Positions 13,301 through 25,800 of a stretch of DNA of 64,000 nucleotides are shown here, piece after piece (position 1 is the stretch's first letter; the number at the start of each line of letters is the position of its first letter). The DNA lies in the NCBI GenBank assembly GCA_964019055.1, contig OZ025219.1, positions 10,371,388-10,435,387 on the forward strand, in the 5' to 3' direction. Made by a program: the position numbers and the translations under genes. The notes below the pieces were generated by a model. It did not search any database. It saw only the letters and a program-made list of their open reading frames with translations, and was not told the origin of the DNA. The DNA is from Anthopleura xanthogrammica. Its lineage: Eukaryota; Cnidaria; Anthozoa; Actiniaria; Actiniidae.

Positions 13301-16300
13301 TCACACCTTTGGGAAAATTAAGCATTTTTTTTTAAGAATGAAAACTAGGTCATTTTTGGCCATTTTTGGGTAAAAAGCATGGACTATAGTCCATGGTTTT
13401 GATCAATTTTGAGTGTTTTTCACACCTTTGGGAAAATTATGCATTATTTTTAAAGAATGAAAAGTAGGTCATTTTTGGCCATTTTGGGGTAAAAAGCATG
13501 GACTATAGCCCATGGTTTTGATCGATTTTGGGTATTTTTCACTTGTTTGGGAAAGTTATGCATTTTTTTTAAAGAATGAAAAGTAGGTCATTTTTGGCCA
13601 TTTTGGGGTAAAAAGCATGGACTATAGCCCATGGTTTTGATCGATTTTGGGTGTTTTTCACACCTTTTGGAAAATCATGCATTATTTTTTAAGAATGAAA
13701 ACTAGGTCATTTTTGGCCATTTTAGGGTAAAAAGCATGGACTATAGCCCATGGTTTTGATCGATTTTGGGTGTTTTTCACACCTTTGGGAAAATTATGCA
13801 TTATTTTTAAAGAATGAAAACTAGGTCATTTTTTGTCATTTTAGGGTAAAAAGCATGGACTATAGCCCATGGTTTTGATCGATTTTTGCTGTTTTTCACA
13901 CCTTTTGGAAAATCATGCATTATTTTTTAAGAATGAAAACTAGGTCATTTTTGGCCATTTTAGGGTAAAAAGCATGGACTATAGTCCATGGTTTTGATCA
14001 ATTTTGAGTGTTTTTCACACCTTTGGGAAAATTATGCATTATTTTTAAAGAATGAAAAGTAGGTCATTTTTGGCCATTTTTGGGTAAAAAGCATGGACTA
14101 TAGTCCATGGTTTTGATCAATTTTGAGTGTTTTTCACACCTTTGGGAAAATTATGCATTATTTTTAAAGAATGAAAAGTAGGTCATTTTTGGCCATTTTG
14201 GGGTAAAAAGCATGGACTATAGCCCATGGTTTTGATCGATTTTGGGTGTTTTTCACACCTTTGGGAAAATCATGCATTATTTTTTAAGAATGAAAACTAG
14301 GTCATTTTTGGCCATTTTTGGGTAAAAAGCATGGACTATAGCCCATGGTTTTGATCGATTTTGGGTGTTTTTCACACCTTTAGGAAAGTTATGCATTATT
14401 TTTAAAGAATGAAAACTAGGTCATTTTTGGCCATTTTGGGGTAAAAAGCATGGACTATAGCCCATGGTTTTGATCGATTTTGGGTGTTTTTCACACCTTT
14501 GGGAAAATTATGCATTTTTTTTTAAGAATGAAAACTAGGTCATTTTTGGCCATTTTTGGGTAAAAAGCATGGACTATAGTCCATGGTTTTGATCAATTTT
14601 GAGTGTTTTTCACACCTTTGGGAAAATTATGCATTATTTTTAAAGAATGAAAAGTAGGTCATTTTTGGCCATTTTGGGGTAAAAAGCATGGACTATAGCC
14701 CATGGTTTTGATCGATTTTGGGTGTTTTTCACACCTTTGGGAAAATCATGCATTATTTTTTAAGAATGAAAACTAGGTCATTTTTGGCCATTTTTGGGTA
14801 AAAAGCATGGACTATAGTCCATGGTTTTGATCAATTTTGAGTGTTTTTCACACCTTTGGGAAAATTATGCATTATTTTTAAAGAATGAAAAGTAGGTCAT
14901 TTTTGGCCATTTTGGGGTAAAAAGCATGGACTATAGCCCATGGTTTTGATCGATTTTGGGTGTTTTTCACACCTTTGGGAAAATCATGCATTATTTTTTA
15001 AGAATGAAAACTAGGTCATTTTTGGCCATTTTTGGGTAAAAAGCATGGACTATAGTCCATGGTTTTGATCAATTTTGAGTGTTTTTCACACCTTTGGGAA
15101 AATTATGCATTATTTTTAAAGAATGAAAAGTAGGTCATTTTTGGCCATTTTGGGGTAAAAAGCATGGACTATAGCCCATGGTTTTGATCGATTTTGGGTG
15201 TTTTTCACACCTTTGGGAAAATCATGCATTATTTTTTAAGAATGAAAACTAGGTCATTTTTGGCCATTTTTGGGTAAAAAGCATGGACTATAGCCCATGG
15301 TTTTGATCGATTTTGGGTGTTTTTCACACCTTTAGGAAAGTTATGCATTATTTTTAAAGAATGAAAACTAGGTCATTTTTGGCCATTTTGGGGTAAAAAG
15401 CATGGACTATAGCCCATGGTTTTGATCGATTTTGGGTGTTTTTCACACCTTTGGGAAAATTATGCATTTTTTTTTAAGAATGAAAACTAGGTCATTTTTG
15501 GCCATTTTTGGGTAAAAAGCATGGACTATAGTCCATGGTTTTGATCAATTTTGAGTGTTTTTCACACCTTTGGGAAAATTATGCATTATTTTTAAAGAAT
15601 GAAAAGTAGGTCATTTTTGGCCATTTTGGGGTAAAAAGCATGGACTATAGCCCATGGTTTTGATCGATTTTGGGTGTTTTTCACACCTTTGGGAAAATCA
15701 TGCATTATTTTTTAAGAATGAAAACTAGGTCATTTTTGGCCATTTTTGGGTAAAAAGCATGGACTATAGCCCATGGTTTTGATCGATTTTGGGTGTTTTT
15801 CACACCTTTAGGAAAGTTATGCATTATTTTTAAAGAATGAAAACTAGGTCATTTTTGGCCATTTTGGGGTAAAAAGCATGGACTATAGCCCATGGTTTTG
15901 ATCGATTTTGGGTGTTTTTCACACCTTTGGGAAAATTATGCATTTTTTTTTAAGAATGAAAACTAGGTCATTTTTGGCCATTTTTGGGTAAAAAGCATGG
16001 ACTATAGTCCATGGTTTTGATCAATTTTTAGTGTTTTTCACACCTTTGGGAAAATTATGCATTATTTTTAAAGAATGAAAAGTAGGTCATTTTTGGCCAT
16101 TTTGGGGTAAAAAGCATGGACTATAGCCCATGGTTTTGATCGATTTTGGGTGTTTTTCACACCTTTGGGAAAATCATGCATTATTTTTTAAGAATGAAAA
16201 CTAGGTCATTTTTGGCCATTTTAGGGTAAAAAGCATGGACTATAGCCCATGGTTTTGATCGATTTTGGGTGTTTTTCACACCTTTAGGAAAGTTATGCAT

Positions 16301-19300
16301 TATTTTTAAAGAATGAAAACTAGGTCATTTTTGGCCATTTTGGGGTAAAAAGCATGGACTATAGCCCATGGTTTTGATCGATTTTGGGTGTTTTTCACAC
16401 CTTTGGGAAAATTATGCATTTTTTTTTAAGAATGAAAACTAGGTCATTTTTGGCCATTTTTGGGTAAAAAGCATGGACTATAGTCCATGGTTTTGATCAA
16501 TTTTGAGTGTTTTTCACACCTTTGGGAAAATTATGCATTATTTTTAAAGAATGAAAAGTAGGTCATTTTTGGCCATTTTGGGGTAAAAAGCATGGACTAT
16601 AGCCCATGGTTTTGATCGATTTTGGGTGTTTTTCACACCTTTGGGAAAATCATGCATTATTTTTTAAGAATGAAAACTAGGTCATTTTTGGCCATTTTTG
16701 GGTAAAAAGCATGGACTATAGTCCATGGTTTTGATCAATTTTGAGTGTTTTTCACACCTTTGGGAAAATTATGCATTATTTTTAAAGAATGAAAAGTAGG
16801 TCATTTTTGGCCATTTTGGGGTAAAAAGCATGGACTATAGCCCATGGTTTTGATCGATTTTGGGTGTTTTTCACACCTTTGGGAAAATCATGCATTATTT
16901 TTTAAGAATGAAAACTAGGTCATTTTTGGCCATTTTTGGGTAAAAAGCATGGACTATAGTCCATGGTTTTGATCAATTTTGAGTGTTTTTCACACCTTTG
17001 GGAAAATTATGCATTATTTTTAAAGAATGAAAAGTAGGTCATTTTTGGCCATTTTGGGGTAAAAAGCATGGACTATAGCCCATGGTTTTGATCGATTTTG
17101 GGTGTTTTTCACACCTTTGGGAAAATCATGCATTATTTTTTAAGAATGAAAACTAGGTCATTTTTGGCCATTTTTGGGTAAAAAGCATGGACTATAGCCC
17201 ATGGTTTTGATCGATTTTGGGTGTTTTTCACACCTTTAGGAAAGTTATGCATTATTTTTAAAGAATGAAAACTAGGTCATTTTTGGCCATTTTGGGGTAA
17301 AAAGCATGGACTATAGCCCATGGTTTTGATCGATTTTGGGTGTTTTTCACACCTTTGGGAAAATTATGCATTTTTTTTTAAGAATGAAAACTAGGTCATT
17401 TTTGGCCATTTTTGGGTAAAAAGCATGGACTATAGTCCATGGTTTTGATCAATTTTGAGTGTTTTTCACACCTTTGGGAAAATTATGCATTATTTTTAAA
17501 GAATGAAAAGTAGGTCATTTTTGGCCATTTTGGGGTAAAAAGCATGGACTATAGCCCATGGTTTTGATCGATTTTGGGTGTTTTTCACACCTTTGGGAAA
17601 ATCATGCATTATTTTTTAAGAATGAAAACTAGGTCATTTTTGGCCATTTTTGGGTAAAAAGCATGGACTATAGCCCATGGTTTTGATCGATTTTGGGTGT
17701 TTTTCACACCTTTAGGAAAGTTATGCATTATTTTTAAAGAATGAAAACTAGGTCATTTTTGGCCATTTTGGGGTAAAAAGCATGGACTATAGCCCATGGT
17801 TTTGATCGATTTTGGGTGTTTTTCACACCTTTGGGAAAATCATGCATTATTTTTTAAGAATGAAAACTAGGTCATTTTTGGCCATTTTTGGGTAAAAAGC
17901 ATGGACTATAGCCCATGGTTTTGATCGATTTTGGGTGTTTTTCACACCTTTGGGAAAATTATGCATTATTTTTAAAGAATGAAAACTAGGTCATTTTTGG
18001 TCATTTTAGGGTAAAAAGCATGGACTATAGCCCATGGTTTTGATCGATTTTGGGTATTTTTCACTTCTTTGGGAAAGTTATGCATTTTTTTTAAAGAATG
18101 AAAACTAGGTCATTTTTGGTCATTTTAGGGTAAAAAGCATGGACTATAGCCCATGGTTTTGATCGATTTTGGGTGTTTTTCACACCTTTAGGAAAGTTAT
18201 GCATTATTTTTAAAGAATGAAAACTAGGTCATTTTTGGCCATTTTGGGGTAAAAAGCATGGACTATAGCCCATGGTTTTGATCGATTTTGGGTGTTTTTC
18301 ACACCTTTGGGAAAATTATGCATTTTTTTTTAAGAATGAAAACTAGGTCATTTTTGGCCATTTTTGGGTAAAAAGCATGGACTATAGTCCATGGTTTTGA
18401 TCAATTTTGAGTGTTTTTCACACCTTTGGGAAAATTATGCATTATTTTTAAAGAATGAAAAGTAGGTCATTTTTGGCCATTTTGGGGTAAAAAGCATGGA
18501 CTATAGCCCATGGTTTTGATCGATTTTGGGTGTTTTTCACACCTTTGGGAAAATCATGCATTATTTTTTAAGAATGAAAACTAGGTCATTTTTGGCCATT
18601 TTGGGGTAAAAAGCATGGACTATAGCCCATGGTTTTGATCGATTTTGGGTGTTTTTCACACCTTTGGGAAAATCATGCATTATTTTTTAAGAATGAAAAC
18701 TAGGTCATTTTTGGCCATTTTTGGGTAAAAAGCATGGACTATAGCCCATGGTTTTGATCGATTTTGGGTGTTTTTCACACCTTTGGGAAAATTATGCATT
18801 ATTTTTAAAGAATGAAAACTAGGTCATTTTTGGTCATTTTAGGGTAAAAAGCATTATTACATTATTTTGTTTCTAATATATATTTCCAATAATATATCAT
18901 ATACTTATTTTGAATAAGTGATAAATAAAAATATATACGTTTCCTTTCAATAATCGTAAATTATATTTAAAAAATTCTTTAAAATTTGTAATAAAATCAC
19001 CATATAAATAATAAAATGTGTTCTGCAGCTCAAGTGTTAGTGTATATTTACACATGTTACAGTCTGTCATGTCAATAAACATTCAGAGAACTGAAATAGA
19101 AACACTTATTAAAGAGCAAAACAGACGTGAGAAAAATACAGCAATTTAGCTATCGGAAAGCAAGCGTAAGAAGATTGAATCGTGCTAAATTTAATTTCGA
19201 AATAAATTGGTTAAATTATGATGATTAAAAATATGATTACAAGAACTTCCCAGCTGTCACAGCGTGGATCTCAGAGCATTTGATAAGATGTTCGAGATGA

Positions 19301-20572
19301 CAATATGGTGCTCTGTAAGTTTGATAACTGGTTGTTGTACTTTTGAGATAAAAATCAGTCAGTAATCCAAGGTTTAACATAATTGATAAAACCGGTTACT
19401 GTATATTAAATTATACTGTAAACAAGGCCTGAATAAACAAAACTATCATATATATAATATATATGTATATTTTGTATGCGTTTATACAAAAAAAGATATT
19501 GGCTAAAATAGTTAAAACATATTGGTTTAGCCTGGTTTTAGCTTCTAAAAGACTCTTCTAAAAGTTTTAAGTAACTGCGATGACACGAGCTGTTTTCCAT
19601 AGCATTCATCGATTAACTTCCGTTAATTTTGGGTTGCGAAAAGGCTGTAAATTAAACTCAAATATAGCACAGAAAGTTAATGGAAAAGTTTCAATTTTTG
19701 TAAATATTAATAACATTACCCATGTAGCAGTATTGCTTGATAGGATTTAGCGTGGTGTCGTCAAGGACCCAGTAGTAGCCATTCTCTGCTCCACCGGAAG
19801 ACGTGTTCTTGATTTCTTGGCAAGAAAAGGCAGGAACTGATGCTGACGAACCCAAAGGAACTACATAATCACACACACACATAAATTGCGATGAATGGAT
19901 GGATATTACTAATGGAAATAAAAGATTTAATGGCTTGGTGGGTGGATGGATGGATGGATGGATGGGTGAAATGAATGGATAAAAGTATGGATGGGTGGAT
20001 GGATGGATGGATGGATGAGATGGATTGGATGGGTTGGGATTGGATGGGATGGGATGGGATGGGATGGGATGGGATGGATGGGATGGATGGATGGATGGAT
20101 GGATGGATGGATGGATGGATGGATGGATGGGATGGGATGGGATGGATAGATGGGATGGACGGATAGATGGGATGGATGTGATGGGATGGATGGATCGATG
20201 GATGGATGGATAGATGAAAGGATATCTTTCAGGATTTAAATACATAAATATACATATACATAACATAGTAGTATGGTTCCTCTAACCTTTATATGGGTTT
20301 TCAAAATACGTTGACCCAACTTGTTTCTTCATATATGAAGGTTTCTGCGCGATTGTTCGGTTATTCAGCTCACACAATGATACATTGGTATAATAGTTGA
20401 GACTCTGACAGGATGGTTCTTGTCTGCATTGTTGAAAACAATCTTGGATGCCCGGAGTTTTGAAGGTCCTGGAAGTGAATCCTTCTAGAGCGATGGAACT
20501 TATTGAAATGTGGCAATCAGGATAGACAAAAAATACAACTGCACTCAACACAAAAAATATTTCTTTCTGCAT
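7367..20572 (-). CDS. secreted PAN/Apple plus fibrinogen-like protein (skeletal matrix type)
   Basis: Four exons: 20572-20287 (phase 1 out), 19860-19720 (phase 1 in and out), 8529-8444 (phase 1 in, 0 out) and 8006-7367 (to stop). All have GT-AG junctions and join in frame to about 384 residues. Exon 1 gives a signal peptide ([20 protein letters not shown]) and a PAN/Apple domain ([31 protein letters not shown]). Exon 2 begins the fibrinogen-like region ([23 protein letters not shown]). Exon 4 carries the C-terminal globular part ([36 protein letters not shown], ending YALNLWIR). This domain order is that of cnidarian extracellular proteins, including some reported from coral skeletal organic matrix. 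A role in adhesion, matrix or carbohydrate binding is inference. Intron 2 (8530-19719) holds the roughly 10 kb satellite array. Confidence 0.8.
8045..8166. repeat. degenerate pentanucleotide tract (GGGCA / ACGGG / ACAAG)
   Basis: In intron 3 of the PAN/fibrinogen-like gene. GCAGG units change to GGACG/GACGG and then to ACAAG, all with period 5. It belongs with the other pentanucleotide tracts at 21455-22153 and 25455-25646. Confidence 0.9.
8700..8937. repeat. degenerate left edge of the satellite array
   Basis: Recognisable but heavily diverged satellite segments (TTTTGATCGATATTGAACACC, ATGGCCAAAAATTACC, GGTTTTGATCGATTTT-like words). They precede the homogeneous monomers. The opposite edge at about 18855 is sharp. 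Confidence 0.7.
8938..18855. repeat. intronic satellite array, 109-119 bp monomers, 80-85 copies
   Basis: Near-identical head-to-tail monomers. Each contains GCATGGACTATAG, CCATGGTTTTGATCGATTTT, GTGTTTTTCACACCTTTGGG, TTATGCATTATTTTTAAAG and AATGAAAACTAGGTC. Length varies mainly by presence or absence of a 10 bp GGCCATTTTT segment. Several variants recur: A with TAGTCCATGG, TTTTGAGTG and GAAAAGTAGG; B with AAAATCATGCATTATTTTTT; C with CCTTTAGGAAAGTT; D with a T-rich TTATGCATTTTTTTTT. They are ordered, giving AB dimers and a CDAB four-monomer higher-order unit of about 475 bp between about 14.3 and 17.8 kb. An older five-monomer block of about 585 bp is duplicated at 9.1-10.3 kb. The array lies wholly within intron 2 of the PAN/fibrinogen-like gene. 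Confidence 0.97.
18856..19719. other. remainder of intron 2, nothing recognised
   Basis: Unique AT-rich intron sequence between the sharp right edge of the satellite and exon 2 of the PAN/fibrinogen-like gene. No exon or mobile element is supportable. Confidence 0.6.
19893..20216. repeat. (GGAT)n / (GGGAT)n microsatellite
   Basis: In intron 1 of the PAN/fibrinogen-like gene. Tetranucleotide GGAT units are interspersed with pentanucleotide GGGAT units, so the period switches along the tract. Confidence 0.95.
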
Positions 20573-21440
20573 TTCTGAGTCTGAATCTCACGATAATTCT
20601 AAATTCATGAATTCTCAACGCCAGCCTGGACGGACGTTCAACATGGCGAGATTTACCAAGTGGAACAAAACCTTGGAGCAAATTAACAAATGCAAATGAT
20701 TATGCAGGCAGCTGATATCGAACGATGACAAACACTTGTCAGAGAAGCCATATCTTTAGGTAAACATTGTCTAAATCCGCTACTAATTGAAATAGAACGT
20801 TTGCTGGAGCCCAAGATAGCAGTTAGTTTGTTTTTCTTCTTTCTTCTTCTTCTTCTTCTTCTTCTTCTTCTTCTTCTTCTTCTTCTTCTTCTTCTTCTTC
20901 TTCTTCTTCTTCTTCTTCTTCTTCTTCTTCTTCTTCTTTTTACGTATATACATATAAAAAAATCCTCATGTAGTATATTTCATTATGCAGGATACTAAAA
21001 GGAATCAGGTACGTAGAAATACAAATATAGATAGACAAGCGTATAAAATTAATTTGACATAACCATCTTCACAGTACCAATTATCATCATTATCAATATT
21101 ATCATCGTCTTCTTTTTCATAATCCCTTTGTAAAATTAAAACTAATGAAGAATAAAACTTTTGCCTTAATTTGATGTTTATATTGGTCACGCCGGTTTCC
21201 TTTTTCCACCGTCCAATATGTCCTGAATATCACCGTTTACATTAGGTCCTGGATACTGATTGGTACCGTTATCAGTCTATCATGTAAAATCATTGCAATA
21301 TTTTGAATTAAAGATAAATCGCACTTCAGAGTTGACATTGTAAGACAATAAATTAGACTGATATAATGCCAACAACTACCAGCTATATATTGACTTGCTT
21401 ATTGTTCATGAATCTGAATCGTCATTGTGTCTATTTCATC
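20573..21440. other. upstream region of the PAN/fibrinogen-like gene
   Basis: No gene seen. It contains a (TTC)n tract (20828-20938) and AT-rich sequence. The promoter for the gene starting at 20572 should be here, but no motif stands out. Confidence 0.5.
20828..20938. repeat. (TTC)n trinucleotide microsatellite
   Basis: About 34 near-perfect TTC/CTT units, about 260 bp upstream of the PAN/fibrinogen-like start codon. Confidence 0.97.
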
Positions 21441-21454
21441 TCTTAATCATCCTA

Positions 21455-22153
21455 AGAGAAGAGAAGAGAAGAGAAGAGAAGAGAAGAGAAGAGAAGAGAA
21501 CAAAACACAATAGAACACATACAGCAAAAAAAAACACAAGACCAGACCAGACCAGACCAGAACAACACAACACAACACAACACAACACAACACAACACAA
21601 CACAACACAACACAACACAACACAACACAACACAACACAACACAACACAACACAACACAACACAACACAACACAACACAACACAACACAACACAACACAA
21701 CACAACACAACACAACACAACACAACACAACACAACACAACACAACACAACACAACACAACACAACACAACACAACACAACACAACACAACACAACACAA
21801 CACAACACAACACAACACAACACAACACAACACAACACAACACAACACAACACAACACAACACAACACAACACAACACAACACAACACAACACAACACAA
21901 CACAACACAACACAACACAACACAACACAACACAACACAACACAACACAACACAACACAACACAACACAACACAACACAACACAACACAACACAACACAA
22001 CACAACACAACACAACACAACACAACACAACACAACACAACACAACACAACACAACACAACACAACACAACACAACACAACACAACACAACACAACACAA
22101 CACAACACAACACAACACAACACAACACAACACAACACAACACAACACAACAC
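21455..22153. repeat. compound pentanucleotide array, mainly (AACAC)n
   Basis: (AGAAG)n at 21455-21500, then a short ACACA-rich bridge, (ACCAG)4-5 at 21539-21560, and (AACAC)n at 21561-22153. The last block is about 118 uninterrupted copies without a visible substitution. Long ORFs on both strands (QHNTT, VVLCC repeats) are products of the stop-free repeat and not genes. Confidence 0.98.
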
Positions 22154-22560
22154 AGATTGAACTGCTATATAGTTCATTTATTGGCTAAATGGTCTTTAAT
22201 TCTCAGTTGTGATATATACTTCATTATTATATTTATCTAATCATAAGACAATAAAACCCATGCTATGCAATTTTATTAACAAGAAACACCTCATCAAACT
22301 TCCGAGCCACTGCACAAGCTAGTGCCTACTGAATAAGTTTTCCATCTTATCAAGTATTTATTACATTATTTAAAACTCGTTCGTAGTGGAAATTTCTCTG
22401 CAAAGCGGTTACCGTAGCAACGATAATCTCAAATAGCTTCCAAAGTTCTGCCCTGTGATTCGATAGCGAATGTTTTAAATGTTTTAGCGCTGGAAAATCC
22501 TGCTATCTGTTAAATCTGGTTAAAATGTCTGAATCCAAAGTCTTATTGCAAACATGCCTT
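22154..22560. other. no gene seen between pentanucleotide array and L1
   Basis: Unique AT-rich sequence. It is downstream of L1 on the minus strand. Confidence 0.5.
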
Positions 22561-22586
22561 AAATTCGTTGTCTCCTTGGTGCTGGA

Positions 22587-22860
22587 ATGGCCTTTTTCCA
22601 CGCACGATTTTCCATGAGAGTTTGTGCTTCATGGTGCTGGTCTTTCACAGATGAATGGCTTATTTTACAGGAAGGTGCTTCTATCAGAGTTTGTGCTTCA
22701 TGGTGCTGGTCTTTCACAGATGAATGGCTTATTTTACAGGAAGGTGCTTCTATCAGAGTTTGTGCTTCATGGTGCTGGTCTTTCACAGATGAATGGCTTA
22801 TTTTACAGGAAGGTGCTTCTATCAGAGTTTGTGCTTCATGGTGCTGGTCTCTCACAGATA
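22587..22860. repeat. 68-69 bp minisatellite, L1 copy (about 4 units)
   Basis: Tandem units on the minus strand carry CCATTCATCTGTGAGAGACC and AGCACCATGAAGCACAAAC. This is the end of the CTLD exon (KKPFICERPAP then TGA) plus about 30 bp of 3' UTR. The proximal unit is the functional end of L1 (stop at 22836-22838). Units here also keep one alternative frame open, giving a 23-residue repeating reading (DQHHEAQTLIEA...). Confidence 0.92.
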
Positions 22861-25800
22861 AATGGCTTCTTTTCCTGGCAATACTTGTCCAGCCACTTCC
22901 TGTTGCTGTTCATTGCAATGCATTTTCTATCAGAAACCGCCAGTTGAGGGTTGTAGTTTAGTAAAGGCCTGAAGTGACTTACAGGGGTGGCATCAGACCA
23001 CTGAAAGGTGTTGGTGTTGGCTTGATCATTCAGACCAATCCATACTCCCAGTTCGTTCCCGTCTGGAATATTAACATAGAAATCATGTAAAGAGTTTGGA
23101 TTAGAAGATTTTTTCTGCTGTCATTAGATTTCGGTAGCCTTTGTAACAACAAAATTTAGCCAATGAGAGAGATTTTTAAATGAGAATCACTGAAACACAT
23201 GGCCAACTATTCCGGCCATTGAGCCCGCAATGAGGCAGCGGTTATCCCCAATTGAATTACAAAATGGCGAATCTAAAATATAAAGATTTGATAGCCGCGA
23301 GCCAAGAAATGAAAGATAAAAGTACGCTTTTTAAATGAAAAACAATTTGCCGGGTTATCATAGCATATAATAATTCCTTACCCTTCATTCTGACCAATAA
23401 AATTAACAAAATAAAGCGTATGAATGTTTCTTTTCTTTGGCAATCGTTCGGACTAGAAAACGACATACTGTTTCTGTAAAATTTATACAAAAACATGCAG
23501 CACTGCGAAGTAACAAGACTAATTCATCGAATTACAGAATTCATATGAAATTTGCCAGGTAAAATTTAAAGAATACACTAACCCTGAAATCCTTATTTCA
23601 AGGGTTTGTCCAATTTATCGATGTTTTGATGTTTCCTTTTTGGCGATAAAATGCTGCAAAACTTCTTCGTCCTCGTACGGTATGTCGTTCTTCCGGTCTG
23701 CGAAGTTTAGTGAATTTCCAACCAATTTTTATTACGTAAAACTCCATCAAATATCGACATGTTTGGTATCAAAATGTCGCTTAAAAACACTGCTTTCTAG
23801 TCTCGCTAAGAACTCTGGGATTAGCTGCAATGCAGTAAAGATGGCCAGTGGTTTCTATTGCTACAGCTTTACTTCCGGTGCTTTTTGGCGCAAAAGCGCG
23901 CGAAAGTCAAATTATACAGTCTCTAGGAGTGAAGGAAAAATGTCCGATCTATTACAAAAATACGACCTGCAATTTCAGGGTTAGTGTATTCTTTAAATTT
24001 TACCCAGCAAATAGATTCGCCATTTTGTAATTCAATTGGGGATAACCGCTGCCTCATTGCGGGCTCAGTGGCCGGAATAGTTGGCCATGCAATCACACGA
24101 GTCACTTACACATTGCAGTATGTATTTCATGGAGGCTCAGCGACCTGTTGAACAGCATGAAGTGTTTAATGGAACCATGGAAATAATTGTTACTTGCTTG
24201 GGGTTTGAATACACCAAACACAAAACGAGTAGCCTCTTTCATCTTCAAACCCGTGAGAATTATCTGCTTGTCGATGTTTCCGTTCAGCACGAGGCGATAC
24301 AAACTTTCTGTTTCATTCCAGGAGAAGGCAAAATGAAACCACACATTTTTTGGGCATCTGCAAAAAATAAGAGTTAATTTTCATCGTCAGACATATGATA
24401 AGATCAGGCTGGCCGTCTAACTAGGACGTTGAATGATAGGTGTCAATCTGCTAAATGAAGCTCATGAATCTCATTTATAGCCTACACTGACACGAGGCAA
24501 ACACTGCCCGTCATGTGCTATCAACCAGATGGTATTCTATTGCTTGGTGTGAATCAGTTGAATGAATCTCATGAATCCCATTACTCGCCCAGAATGACAG
24601 GGAACACTGCCCTCCATGCTCAACTATATATTTATATAGATATATTTATCGATAACTTTCGTTCAAACTCATAAGAATTCATAACAGGAACCTACTTTTC
24701 AACTGATACAATTGTTATGAAACAATGGGCAAAAACGACGTGGACAGGACTTTAGTAAATATATAATGCAATAACAATCGAGATCTTATGTTCTTCAATC
24801 CGAGATGATGAATGATAGGTGTCAATCAGTTAAGTGAATCTCATGAATCTCATTTCATTCAAGATGGTCAAAAATTCCTCACGTGACAAGAAATGACGTC
24901 AATATTTGATAATGATAACCTATTTCACAATGATTTAAATGTGTAGATCCCGGATGGAGTGTCCACAATACTACATAAAGCAATGAATATCATTTCACTT
25001 ACGTGCAGATTCTGATGTCTTCTGTCCGAGCGGATGAATAGATATAAGTTTTTGCAGCAATACATCCTGCTGAGTTAATGAAGATCTGTAAATATATTTC
25101 ACTCGATGAGCCAGTGAATGCATGTGGGAAAGATGCAGAAGAGTCGAGACGTTTAAGCCATAAAGCGATTGTGAAGCCCTTGAGATTGAGAGGGACAGCC
25201 TGGACCTCAGCAAACCCACCATTTCCACTGAAGTACAGACTATTCTCTCCGTCATCTGACTGATATCTCACACCACCTAGCGTACCACCGAAGCTAGGTA
25301 AAGAATACGAAATAATTTGTTAGCAACTTATAGATTTGAATTTTGAAAGGTTTGAAATTTTACTGCAAACGGACTTCTCCGTTTCTTTCGTTAAGTATGT
25401 TAGGAAGCCGATCATATACCAGCTTAAACGTACATTCAACTGAAGTTAAAAAAAGACAAGACAAGACAAGACAAGACAAGACAAGACAAGACAAGACAAG
25501 ACAAAACAAGACAAGACAAGACAAGACAAGACAAGACAAGACAAGACAAGACAAGACAAGACAAGACAAGACAAGACAAGACAAGACAAGACAAGACAAG
25601 ACAAGACAAGACAAGACAAGACAAGACAAGACAAGACAAGACAAGCTAAAAAAAACGACTACAAAGAGAATAGAAAATCAAATAAAAGAAGGGTTTTAAG
25701 CAATTGTGTGTAAATTGATAAAGATATAGAAAAATAATTTCAAAATAAAATCTTGCTTTTCACAATTCAGTTTTCCTTTCACTTTTCATCCCTCTCCTTT

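Noticed and set aside
8938..18855. CRISPR-like array of direct repeats
   Set aside because: Monomers are contiguous and homogeneous with no unique spacers, and the window is eukaryotic. It is a satellite.
21436..22177. Long ORFs (over 230 codons) on both strands
   Set aside because: They run through the uninterrupted (AACAC)n array; a stop-free pentanucleotide gives open frames in many registers. No start context, splice signals or domain.
24081..24377. Plus-strand ORFs opposite the LamG exons (also 32915, 45671, 56609)
   Set aside because: Antisense shadows of exon 6 that recur in each paralogue because the exon is conserved.
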